Shown: one piece after another, positions 45,905 to 57,543 of the stretch
Position numbering within the stretch: the stretch's first letter is position 1
How the letters are laid out: the number at the start of each line of letters is the position of its first letter
NCBI GenBank assembly: GCA_015499995.1
Contig: JADNRV010000074.1
Span: forward strand, 186,001 to 250,000
Reading direction: 5' to 3'
Length of the DNA stretch: 64,000 nucleotides
Source: Flammula alnicola
Taxonomy: Eukaryota; Basidiomycota; Agaricomycetes; Agaricales; Strophariaceae
Notes under the pieces: model-generated
The model's input: only the letters and a program-made list of their open reading frames with translations
What the model was told of the DNA's origin: nothing
The model's database searches: none
Made by a program: the position numbers and the translations under genes

Positions 45905-48063
45905 ATGCTCACTCTAACCCCCGGGTGCGCCTGCGACGTCTGCGCAGAAGAATATGGCCCCCACCGTCTCCCACACTCCATTCCTTGTGGTATGTCTTTT
46001 TTATTATTATTCGGCATAAAAATTTCAACTTTTTCTTGTAGGACATGTCCTATGCGCCAGCTGCATCCAAACCATAGTCGAAAAGACCAGTGCCCGTCTC
46101 TCCCCCGTATGTCCCTTCTGCCGCGAGCAGTTTACCAGCGACTCCTCGCGCCTCATCCGCATGGACTTTACGACGAGCGGATGGAGCACCCCCCGCCGGT
46201 TCCCAGCCATGGAAACCTTCAACGACTTCAACTCCGAGGTCCTCCAGCGCAAGACTGCGCACCTCTTCAATAGCTCGCACGACCACTCAAAGACACGCAT
46301 AGAAGTCCGCCGTTTGGAAGACAAGGTGGCGAGAGTCGCCGCTAAAAAATGTTCGGTAGAAGAGGTCTCCTCTCTCTATAAAGAACTCGAGGAATGGCTG
46401 CTTGCTGAGAAGGATGACCAAGTGCGTCTTGAGTTTCTTTCATTTCTTCCCCCCCTTCCTCCGTACCCGCGCTTGCCTTGGTGCCCATTGCCCATACCCT
46501 TTCCCCTTTCGTCTCTTCCTCCGAATGACTCGCATGGCGAAAACAAATTTTTCTTCTGCCATTACCCCCCTTTGATTCCAACTGACTCTTACAATTTCCT
46601 TTGTTAGACTTCATCCCTCTTCCTCAGCGCAGCACTGCTACGCGCCATCCTCATGAACCACCTCGCCCACTCCGAGTCCAGCAAAGCCGCCAAGACCGCT
46701 GAACACAACCTCAAAAACAAAATCGAAGACCTCGAGATTAATAATACTAAAATTGAAGCCGAATTACGAAGGTGAGTCGCCACACGTCCATTTCGGCTCG
46801 GCGCCTCTTTGGAGCCCACTAGCTTTGTTCCTGACCAAAAAACTGACTACTTATCTCCGTCGCTCCGTTTTCTTTTCCATCAGACAAGTAAGCTTTCTTT
46901 ATTTTTGCTGCGTCTATCAGTGTACGCGCGCTGACGCCGCCTTTCACAGCGATCCCAGTACACCCAAAAATCACAAGAATGCCAACAACTCCGCACGGAG
47001 GTCAACCAGTTACGCGCGCTCGCAACCACTCTGGGCGTCTCTCCCCCGACGTGCCGACCGCACCAGCTACATCGCCCACGCCCTCCCCATCCCCCGCGCA
47101 CATGTCCCATGCGCATTCTACATCACCGACGCCCTACAGCTCCGCCCAATCCCAGTCCCACTATTCGCCCTCATCCAGCGCCAGTGCCGCGGCGGCGGCG
47201 GCAGCCGCGTCCCCCCTGGCGCGCTTCAACTCGATGCACGTGCGTTCGGCGTCGATGTCCTCGCGGCCCACCACGCCCGCCATGTCCCACTCCTACTCCC
47301 AGCACCAGCAACCCACCTCGCCGACCTCGCCGACACGCTCGCACACCCCTGCACCCCGCGTTCCCATACCCCCGCCCCAACGTCCGCCTCCGCGCCGCTG
47401 CGCTCGCACACCCCCGCCCCCGCCCCGCGCTCGCACACCCCCGGCCCCGGGCACTCGAGCTCGAGCGCCAGCGCGGCGGCCGCAGCGCATGCGTCCATGC
47501 CCCGCGCGCATACACCCGCGCCCACACCCCCACGATCGCATACCCCCGGCCCCATGCGCGCGCAGACGCCTGCGGTGCGATCGTACACCCCCGCGCCGCC
47601 TGTGCCCGTACCACCTACGCCCCATGCGATACCGCCTGTACCCCCAGTGCCGTCGTTGCCGATGAGGTATTCTACGCCGGCGCCTTTTCCTGGTGTTGGG
47701 CTCGGGTCGTCGCATGGCGTTGCGTCTCATGGAGCACAGCAGTATAGTAGCACTAGAGCGCAGACCCCCGCCCCGCTCGTACCCCCAAAGCCCCGCCGGC
47801 TGTCGCTCTCGAGTACGACCCCGAGTCCGCCGAGGATGGTGGCGCGGAGCACGAGCGAGGAGAAGGCGGAGGCGCATGAGAGGTGGATCCCGCCGCTGAT
47901 GGGGGAGAGGGAGAGGGAGAGGGGGGTTGTGGATGATTATGAGTATGGGGTGGGTGGTGGTGGTTTGGGAGGTACAAGGGAGAGGGGGGACAGGGAGAGG
48001 GGCAAGGGGCATGTGCGCTCGGCGTCGCGGGCGGGGTATTTTGCGTCTAGGTTGGGGATTTGA
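45905..48063 (+). CDS. RING-finger / coiled-coil / Pro-rich-tail protein, RING gene 3
   Basis: Predicted E3-type RING protein. Exons 45905-45989, 46042-46421, 46608-46771, a 4-nt exon 46884-46887, then 46950 to about 48063. MLTLTPGCACDVC leads into a C3HC4 RING (CDVC ... CGHVLC-ASC ... CPFC). A helical region follows (KTRIEVRRLEDKVARVAAKK), then a coiled coil (LKNKIEDLEINNTKIEAELR ... QLRTEVNQLRALATTLG), then a Ser/Pro/Ala-rich tail with repeated RSHTPAP motifs ending RSASRAGYFASRLGI. The tail reads coherently only if the frame shifts near 47042 and 47350. Both points sit in C homopolymers and each fits one missing C, so an assembly indel is likely. The first intron differs in position from RING genes 1 and 2; the other three introns correspond. 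Confidence 0.85.
46884..46887 (+). other. Predicted 4-nt microexon (ACAA) of RING gene 3
   Basis: ...TTCCATCAG|ACAA|GTAAGC..., between introns of 112 bp (46772-46883) and 62 bp (46888-46949). CGA AG plus ACAA gives CGA AGA CAA, then CGA TCC CAG continues the coiled coil in phase 0. Both microexon borders are strong splice consensus sequences. Confidence 0.8.
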
Positions 48064-50640
48064 GTGTGGGTTTGAGTAAGGGTTGTTTTTTTTCCTGTGC
48101 TTTGCATTGGACTTTTTTTTTTTTCTCTTTTCGTCGTTTTTCGTCGTTTTTCTTTTCGTCAAGATCCCCCATTCCTAGTCCACCATCCCATCCCATCCTA
48201 TCCCATCCATCCCATCCCTTACCGTCATCTATCCACGAACCAACCAACCACCCGACCATACGGTATGGTCGCCACACCACACCACAACGCACGCCCTCGT
48301 CATGATCCCACACACGCACGATACAGTCCATGCATGATTCACGATCCCACGATCCCACGATTCAGAAAAATTCGAGAAAACCCAAAAATATGGCTATGAC
48401 TCTCCACGCCTTTCCACGACCTATCCACTTCCACAACCCTATCCACTTCCACTGCCCTTCCACGATCCTATCCACTTCCAATTCCATTTGCACTTCCATC
48501 TTCCACTTCCATGTCTACGTCTACGTCATCCATCCATCCCATCCCGTTCCGTTTGCCGTTTGCCGTTTTCCACTGCGCTCGCTGCATGTATCTTATTAGT
48601 CTCTCCTCGTCTCGTCTCGTCTCTCTCGTCTCTCCGCGTCCCATCGATCTCCTATACTTACTTACTCGCTCCATTTAGTCGTACATAGTTAGTCTTTTTT
48701 CTTGCTTGCTTGCCTTGTTTCCTCCCATTCTCTCTCCGTCTCGGTTTCTACCGCTACTTTTTTCTTGGATATCGCTCTCTGTCTCTCTCGTCTTTTCTTC
48801 CGCTTTTCCTTGTTGTCTGTTGGATCGCACGGCACCACACCATACCCCTCTGTCCTACGCCCTCTGTGCTACACTGTTCACTGTTCACTGTTCATACCAC
48901 CCCCTACTGCGTATATCCCGCTGCGCTGGATTGCTTTTCTTTTTTTTTTGGATTGCTTTTCTTTTTTTTTGGATAACTTTTTTTGGATAACTTTAAACGT
49001 TAATCGTCGCTCGCTTCTGTGCGTTTGGTGTTTTTTGGCGTTTTTTTTTTATTGAGCGGCTGCTCTTTTTCTTTTCTTTTCTTTTTCATTACTTGATTTC
49101 TTTGATTTCTTTGGTTTGGTTTTCTATCTTTGGTTTCTATTCCTTTGATGGGACTTTTTCCTCTCTCTCCATTCCCATCCATCCATCCCTTCGCGTCGTC
49201 CCCCTCCGAGGCCCCCTTCCGCCTTCCCACTCACCACCTATGACGCAGTGCCGTGCTCCAGGTCTTGGGCTTGGGCTTGAGCACCCAGCTGCTACCCAGA
49301 CCCAGGCATGATCCGGACGACAGCTTGGATCCGTCCGCCTATTCATCCCATTCCCATTCAAAAAACGGAGGGTGGCTGATAACCACCTATTCATTTATCG
49401 CCCCACCTATCCATGCGTATCTTTCTAGCCATCCATCCATTCATCGGCGCAGTATCCATTCATCATCGGCGCACTCATCATTCATCGGCGCACTCATCGG
49501 CGCATCCATCCATCCATCCATCCATCCGTACATCGCAGCGACTTTCGTCTCTCATCACCCTATCGATATCGATACCCGCCTCATCGATCGTGCGTTTGCT
49601 TAGATCGTTACCTACCTACATACCTACATACCTACCTATCTACGTACCTAGTTGGTTATTTGTTACTCGCTATTTTTTTTTTCTTGTTTAATTACGCCTC
49701 GCTTTGGTTTTCATTTCAGTCTATTCGTCACCCATCCATTGTCCATCAGTTCGTGTTTTGTTAGTGATATCGCTTTTTGTTTTAGTGTTCTGATCTATTT
49801 TCTCTCTTTTCTCTCTCTCATATAGATTTTCCTCGGTTTCGGTTTTATCTGTCTCATATCCTCCATCCATCTGCGTCTCTCTCATCCTCGTCTCTCGTCC
49901 TCGCGGCCGGCTGGTATACTTTACGCCCCGCCCCGCAGCTTCGTCCCTTTTTTTCTTCTGAACTTCGATGTAGCATCCTCTTTAACCTTTTTATTACCTT
50001 GATCTTTCGACCTTCCCCTGGTAACCTACCTTTTTTTCTCGAACCTGTTTTTCAACCTTTTTTCTTTCTTTTCGGATTCGGATTCGCTTTTCCTTTTCCT
50101 TTTTCACGCCTCACGTCTTCACGCTCGTCACCACCCACCCGTCCCGCGGTCCCCGTTTCTCCCCTTCCACATACACCGCACACCGCACACGCACGGTGCA
50201 CACCGATGCACGCATGCATCCCACACCCTCCGAGAACATGCTCTCTCTCGGACCAAAAAAAAAACAATACCCTCCATCGTCGCCTTCCTCCTGCCTTCCC
50301 TACCTGCCCCCTTCCCTTGTTCTCCAACGATTGCCAGTTGTTATTCGACATCAAGCTACCTTTCCGGCTCCGCCGCTTTCTCCGTCTGCACTTCTCTTCT
50401 GCTTCCCTACCTACCCGACCTACCTACACTTACCGACCTCTCTCCACCCCAACACCACACCCCCACCCCAACCCCAACCGCGCGCGGCGGCCGGCCCTCC
50501 TCCCACATTATGACCATGACCATGACACTCTCACTCACTCGCGATGCGATGCGATGTCGAATATGCACCTAGGCCTAAAATTATTGAGTTTCAGTGACTC
50601 GAACTCGTCTATGCGTAATTTATTTAGCTAGTTGGTTGGT
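48064..50640. other. Long pyrimidine-rich tract with CCAT-type microsatellites
   Basis: About 2.6 kb in which the plus strand is dominated by C and T: CCCATCC arrays near 48185-48220, CCATCCAT near 49425 and 49507-49530, T8-T10 runs near 48112, 48945, 48970 and 49042, and CTACATACCTAC near 49610. Open frames across it are low complexity. It could be an unusually long 3' untranslated region of RING gene 3, a promoter region, or simply a compositionally biased spacer. Confidence 0.6.
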
Positions 50641-53600
50641 TAGAGTAGTAGAGGTTTGGACGTTCGTTGCGTTGGTGGGACGTTGGTAGAAGTAGAAGGA
50701 GTAGTAGTAGTAGTAGTTATTCATACTTTACTTGGTACTTTACCTTTTTTTACTTATACGTATGTTCGTTATTAGTTAGTAATTGTGGTGAATTTTGGAT
50801 AAGCGCTGTGCGCTTTGACTTGTTTTTTACTTGGGTTGCACTGAGCGTTGGATTCTGAAAACGTTTAACGGGGCAATGTGCGAACGAGAACGAGTGGTAT
50901 GTCAATATCAATGTGCAGGTAGGAGATATCGATATACTTGGAATGTATTGTAAGCTGATGCCCGTTCATGCACATTGTACAGCGGCATTTTTGTAAGGTT
51001 CTATACACTGTTTCTATAAATTCCCCAGATCCAACGCAGCATTGAATTCAGTTCAATTCAATTCGCACCATGCAGTCTTCCAATGCATTATTATTAAGTG
51101 ACATTCACGAGATGATATCTATCATCTATGTCGTGTGTATTTATGAGAGTGGGAGTTTTGCCAGGATAATTTATTTAATGGACTTCTGCGGGACTCTGCG
51201 TACGCTGAGCGGCTCAATACTGGCTCTATATCCGGACATGATTAGTTGACTGGCGATTCACCCGTCTTGCCCGTCCCCCGTGTCCCTGGACTTGGACCCA
51301 TACTTACAAGTTACGATCTCAACAGTGCTTAACCTTAAAATGCTTTAGTCCTCCTATCGCCGGCAAACTAAATTTGCATCTACGAGGAACTCTGGAATTT
51401 CATCACGAGTGCGACAATGCAGCATTAGCACATTAACACACAAACCGGCCGCGCTCACGCAGCCAATTGAACTTGACATGCGGTGGGTGGAGGGCATAGG
51501 GGGGGCACGCGGCTTCCTGCAGGCAATCCCGACGAGTTTTGCAGCACGGCATACGCGTGTTTCTCCACTTCTTGGCTCTTTTTCGCACCTTGCCATTCTT
51601 TCTTGTTCTCCTTATCCAGACCTCAACGGTCTTGGTGATGCCTCTGTCGGCCGAACTTGAGGTTGCTCGAACTGGGAGGTATTGCCGCCAAAGGCGAGGC
51701 TACTAGAAGTACGTTGCGGTATTCGAGAAGTTCCCCGGGGAAAGACGCTTTGAAATGAACTTTGCGGGGGTAGACCATTCAAGGTGCGTGCAGCGAGAGC
51801 TCGAAGGTGACAGTGATGATTTGCGCGTCAGTTTCTCTTCCTTCAAGGTGCGTTCGATTCAGATGCCTGTGTCCTTATCTTTCGTCTTCTAAATCGTGAT
51901 CCTGTGAGAGACTTTTGCGGGGTCTGTTATTGCCTTCCTTGCCTCGTCGCTTCATCGCTGCTTGCCTTTCTTGACGGCGACTAGGATACGACCTGAACAC
52001 CCTGCGTACCTCATCCATTATCGACGCGATAGCCGCCTCGAGGCTCACTGCTGCGCGTTGTGATCACTGCCCCGCGTTCTTACTATCACCTCGTTCGGTG
52101 CGCCCCGCCACTCGTAATCATAAATCATTTTCGAGGAGCAACGGGCCGTTTGGAGCTCTGCTACCCTTCACGGAAGAAAGTTTAAGAGCACCAGCTAGGC
52201 ATACCCATGTGAAGACTCCACCAACCAGCATTATACCTTAACGTTAACTCGATAACTGCCAGGTCGATAAGGACGAAGATGACCCAGTGCATCTTCCCAG
52301 CATGTGCTCCGGATTATTGCAAATCCGTTCGGGTGGTGCTCTCCACCGTTCAGCTACTGTCGGTGGGTAAAACAGTGTAAAACTGCCAGAATTCGTCATT
52401 TTTAAAAGGCCCGACTTTGGAGTTGGACACCAGTGCCAGGTGCGTAGCGGCCATTTCTGCTTAATTTATGTTTACTGATATGAACGTTATCGGCGGCGAG
52501 GTGACGATATAAAGCCTTGAGGCGCCTATTATCTGCCATCAGGAGCTCCTTTGGACACATATTAACCCTTGAAATGCTGCGAGGCAGAGACTGAGGTAGA
52601 TAGTGACCCACTTTGACACACCGTCTGTCAACTCTACCCGCTTCCGAGCTCAAAGGTTCCTAGCAGGCTTCCGTTTGACGAATATTCCCAAGTCGAAGAA
52701 CATCTATGCTACTGGATATGCTTTCTCAAGGTCTTGATGCTCCGATCATCTACTAGTACTGGACGCTGGGCGAAAACTTCTGGTCTAACCCGACCTATAA
52801 CATCATGCTCATCATACAAAACGCCAACGCAATCGATTAGATGTCTTCGGAAATTCGGCACACGATCACCGTACTCAAGCTTATTTCAAATCACCAACCC
52901 TAGGGCTTTGAGCTGCCTCGAGGCTTCACCACCGCCTGCGCAATTTTTGGTATGACGAAACATTTGATTGTTGAACAAATGTCGCCTATCCATACGGTAT
53001 AGCGGACAACCGACGGTAGTACACTAACCCCGAACACAACCTTCGGAATTCGGACCCATAATACCTAGCCCTATAACAACTTTCATAATTTCGCTGTTCT
53101 CCGTCCCCATTGCACCTCTATGCATCTTGATTCAACCCGACCTGACGCGCCTCGCATCTAGGGCTATTACCCTGAGCAGCACCTGCGGTGATTCCCTCTA
53201 TTGTGAGCCCTTTTCTTTTCGCTTCATGTCCCGGAAACTCAAGCCTCGAGGCTCGAGGTCAAGGGTTTTGCTTCCGTTGCCGACGAACTGCGCCAAGACA
53301 TGTGGGTCCCTTTCTTGCCTTTTCGAGCGCTTTGATCATCGATCGCGCATCGATCCCGATTGGAATCATCTGTTCCGCTCTCATGAGCGCATTGGGGAAT
53401 CGGCACCCAACACGCGTCGGGCACGATGCAAAAGCCCTTCCTCCGTGATTTTCTTTGACCACGCTGTTGGGCTTTTCATGCTAATAAAAGCACTAATTGT
53501 TGGGGCGAGGAATCCTGACAACGCTCAATTTTTTTTTGATGGAGCCGGTTATTTGCCCGCTCGACAAGCGACGTTGAATGAGAGTGCCCGTAGGCGTTCC

Positions 53601-54496
53601 GCTGTTCCTTCCCTTCCGCTTCTTAGATAATTACTACATGACGAAGCCGTGTTCTCCGATTCCTCTCAGCTTTCAGATTTCTATCGTCGTATTATGACCC
53701 AGAAATGGATATGCCGTACTGGAGGGAAGGATCTGAATCTACTACGGCCCCCCGATCACGAAAAGCAAAAAAAATCCCGGGACCACTGCTGCATTGCCAC
53801 GGCAGATCACGACGTATGTATATGTGCAAGAGCACCGTCGCGTATTGTCCACAATCGTTCACGCGTCTCTTCACTCATCATGCATCAGCGCTCAGCGATC
53901 GTTGATCCATCGCGAATCACATGGTTTTAGCGCTGGTGGTCCCCAGCTCTCACTAAAGCGCGTACTGTACTGCTGCACTACTTAATTCTGCGCAATGTGA
54001 GTCCAACCTTTTCTATATGCTAAGCGGCACGAGCTCGGTTTGAAGGGACTGCACACATTGAAGATGCATCGGAATTGGTGTATTTCCTTATCAGCACGTA
54101 AGGAATGACATGGACATGGCTTCCCCGGGTCCGAACCTCGAAGCTTGATGTTTGGTTAATGAGTTGCATGCACCCTTATTCAGATAAGCCACACAAAACT
54201 GCAGGGGAGTCTAAGCAGACCACAACGAAATGAAGCATAAACTATAATATGCGATAAATTCCAATAAATATATATATGTATGCACACCTGAATGCTTTAA
54301 ATAATAAAGGAAGGGCAAGTTAAAGCTAGAAAGTAATAAAAAGATTATAATTCCAATATAAGACGATAACGAGTGCTTGGGGGAGAAATGATTGTATACC
54401 TTAACAAAGTAGGTGTAAATTTGGTAAATGCAGCAAATAAAAAGAATGAGTGTGTGAGAATAATTGCATGATGTGCAGAGGCTTGTCGATGGAGTC
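50641..54496. other. Gene-poor region, no recognisable gene
   Basis: Short open stretches on both strands without family signal (for example 51354-51596 minus, 52734-52955 plus, 53127-53630 plus). A (TAG)n microsatellite lies near 50701-50716. The segment 54230-54480 is AT-rich and is the 3' flank of the GMC oxidoreductase gene. Confidence 0.4.
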
Positions 54497-56705
54497 TTAG
54501 TTCTGAGCCTTGATAATATCAGAGGCACGTTCGGCAAGAAGATAGACGGGGCCTTGAGTGTGAGCACTCGGTACGAATGGCTGTAAAGAATCAATGTGAT
54601 ATCTCAACTAGAACGAGGGCAACGACTTACGAAGACGGACGCATCCACAATACGAAGCCCATCCGCACCTTTAACTTTCAAATCCGGGTTAACCACACCA
54701 CTCCTGGCTTGGGTAGGAGACATTGACGCCGTGCCGATGGGGTGGAAGATCGTCGTAGTGAGTCCTCGGACATAAGCTTCAATAGAAGCATCCTCCTTTG
54801 CCGCAGAGAAACTATCGCCGAAGGGGCCGATGACATAGTCGGACCATGCGGGTGCGCCTACGAAACGCAGGATGGCTTTAACGGCTTCGCGCATTGTGAA
54901 GATATCAAAATCGGTGGTCAAGTACTTTGGATCGATGAGGGGCTTGTCGAGACAATTGCTCGACCTGAGCTTCACGGTTCCACCTGAAGATCGGAGACTC
55001 TAAGTTGACCGGATAGTCTTAGATAGCATCAAAGTGACTTACGAGAAGTGGGACTGATGAGGACTGCAATGATAGTCATGAAGCTTCCGGTGGGTGGTTG
55101 CGCGATACCAGGGTTAAACCAGAAGTTGGATATAATAATCTCCCAGTGCGGTGACAAGGGTCCAGGGGCAGGATCATGAGTGGTCTTGAAGATCGTAGCG
55201 TTGGAGGGAATCCTAGCGAAGCCGAAGTTGTTAACGACGTTGTTGGCGAACATTCCGGTCTTGTTCTGGACCCATTGGTTCAAAGCGGCGGCAGTCTGAT
55301 TAGGGTCTCGCAGGAAACCGTCGAAGCTTTGATCTCCCTGCACTCTGAATATGTTGGGAAGGAGGGTGTGGTCGCTCATGTTGTCTCCGACGGATGGATT
55401 GCTAATAACTGTGTTGATCTTCAAGGTCTTCAGGTCGTTGGCGTTTCCGATCCCCGACAGCTGGAGAATTTGGGCGGTGCCGACAGAACCAGCCGACAGA
55501 ACCACCTCCTTACGCGCAGTTACAGTGAGGGTTTTGCCAGCTGAAAGCGTGGGGGCGACACCAGGAGTGGTCGTAAACTGGACACTTCGGAAAGACTTGA
55601 GGCCATTTTTGGTGCCGGTCTGCAAGAGCTTCATGACAGTCGCGTTGATCAGGACCGTAAGGTTTGGCCTCTTGTTTGCATTGGCAAGATAGCTTGTGGA
55701 AGAGCTACTTCGGACACCTCCTCCAGCTGAAGATTGGAGGAAGCCGATGCCAAGAAGAGGATGGTCACCGCCACTCATGTCTTCATTGAAAGGGAATTCT
55801 GCCAACTGTTTCGTAGTGGCCAGTACGCGGGGATCGATTGTCTGATTGTTTCCAGGAAGACTGACGGAGACTTCGCCATTGAAACCGTGAAGCGACGGAA
55901 TAAATTGACCAGTGGTGTTGTGTCCATCGACAGGAGGTACGAACCTCTCGTGCTGAACAATACTTCATTTTAGCACGGTAAGGACAAAGTATCAAAGGCG
56001 AAAGACTGACCTTTTGAATGTACTTTTTCATGTTGGTCCACGACCATCCGGAGTCACCTGAAATGGAACCGAGCCTGTTCCAATCCTCGTTTGTGCCGTA
56101 TTGATGGAAAAGATAGTCTAAGCAGATATGTTAGCGTAGAATCTCTTACTTAGTATGATATTCTTACTGGCGCTGCTAGACCCTCCTAAAAGTTTTCCAC
56201 GGGGATAAGCGAAGGTTCGCCCGTTCATGCCAACTTGTGGGACAACCGTGTAGTTCCAATCGTATGGCGTGTCTAAGATTAGGATTTTTAGAGCACCCTT
56301 CCGACGAAGCGAGGAGACAAATACTCACTAGGAGTCAGAGTGGGTCCGAGGAATGGCGCCTCAGCAGGAATCACCCCCTGGTCACTGATGATAGAAAAGA
56401 TTATTAGTGAATATAAAAGAATTGACGAAAAATAGTCTATCTACCTCACGCCTGCCTCGAGAACAAGGACAGAGACGGTTGGATCCTCAGTCAAGCGGTT
56501 CGCGACGACAAGCCCAGCATTTCCGGCTATGCAAGAGCTTTAGAAAAAAGACGGCAGCACGGCGTCATTAAGAATGCGTACCTCCAATGATAACATAGTC
56601 GTATGTGAGTGTAGAGAGTTGTGAAGGTTGAGTAAGAGTTACTCCGAAAGAAGGAACGACTAGAAGAGAAGCAAAGACAGAAGACAGAAGCCTTGAAGAA
56701 TGCAT
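54497..56705 (-). CDS. GMC oxidoreductase, aryl-alcohol-oxidase-like, secreted
   Basis: FAD-dependent glucose-methanol-choline family enzyme, probably oxidising aromatic or aliphatic alcohols and giving H2O2. Multi-exon, minus strand. ATG at 56705 starts a signal peptide (MHSSRLLSSVFASLLVVPSF). FAD-binding YDYVIIGAGNAGLVVANRLT spans intron 1, then VSVLVLEAGV, a YPRGKLLGGSSSANYLFHQY-type GMC signature 1 and the signature-2-like GSVGTAQILQLSGIG (about 55415-55460). The C-terminal catalytic region has FHPIGTASMSP and, after the last intron, PFVPSAHTQGPVYLLAERAS, which supply the two catalytic-site histidines of this family. It ends IIKAQN and TAA at 54497. Frame and motifs are intact. The adjacent P450 lies on the same strand about 840 bp upstream. 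Confidence 0.93.
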
Positions 56706-57543
56706 CAGTGCGGAGGTACAAAACACTGACCTACAAAGAAGAAATCTCTTTGGTTTTATAGGCCAAACCACTTACCCTTAACTCGTTATGCATTTATGCC
56801 TCAAGAACGATCATGTAGCAGAGTCACTACTTTTTTTGCATACAGGAATAGAATTGATGGGTGATGGAATTCCACTCTGGTGAACCTGTCCCCAGGTCCA
56901 ATGTTAGACTTTTGATGTCGAGGACGGAGGGTAGACTTACTATTTGAGGACGTACTGAGCAGGAAACTGCTCCCCGACTGCTGCCCGAGCGATGGATATC
57001 GAAGTATGTTGCAGCTTGGCACGTCCTAGTCTTGGCTACTGCTATATGAGTTTCGGGTAGAAGTTTGACATTGACAAAGTGGTGATGGCGTTGTTGTCTT
57101 AGGGTCGCTTTAGTTGATATACCCAGTGCGGCCGAGGAACCCTTTCATTCGCATTAGCTAGATTGGGATGTGGTTGAGTGGATGAACGTGATTCACTAGG
57201 CGTACGATATGCTGTGAGCATAATTGAATTCTAGTTTACATGGTTAAATATCATGGTGTCTGACTTGAAAATACCTTGGAACCGGAGTACAAAGGATCTT
57301 GAGAAACAGTTAACCGGAGATGATGATCACTTCGTTGCACTGGTTGGGTGCAGCACTCAATGCCGTTTGAAAAGCAATTTACAATATGTTACTATGAGCT
57401 CGGATCACATCATAGCGCTGTCTCGATCGTGTGGTTTTTCCCGTTTCAGGGAGAGTAACTCCAGACACTTCACGAGGTCGTGTATAGACGAGCAGATCCT
57501 GATGGGAAATATAATTGGAGTTGACACCATGCGACGGTTTTGC
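56706..57543. other. Intergenic between the GMC and P450 genes
   Basis: Promoter of the GMC gene and 3' flank of the P450 gene. An open plus-strand stretch (57253-57705) overlaps the P450 3' end antisense and has no family match. Confidence 0.5.

Noticed and set aside
47100..48162. Several long overlapping open frames on both strands of the RING gene 3 tail
   Set aside because: GC-rich low-complexity DNA has few stops. Only the frames giving RSHTPAP-type tails linked to the coiled coil were kept.
49999..50631. 210-codon plus-strand open frame
   Set aside because: Translation of a biased pyrimidine-rich tract (Pro/Phe/Ser/Leu only), not a credible protein.
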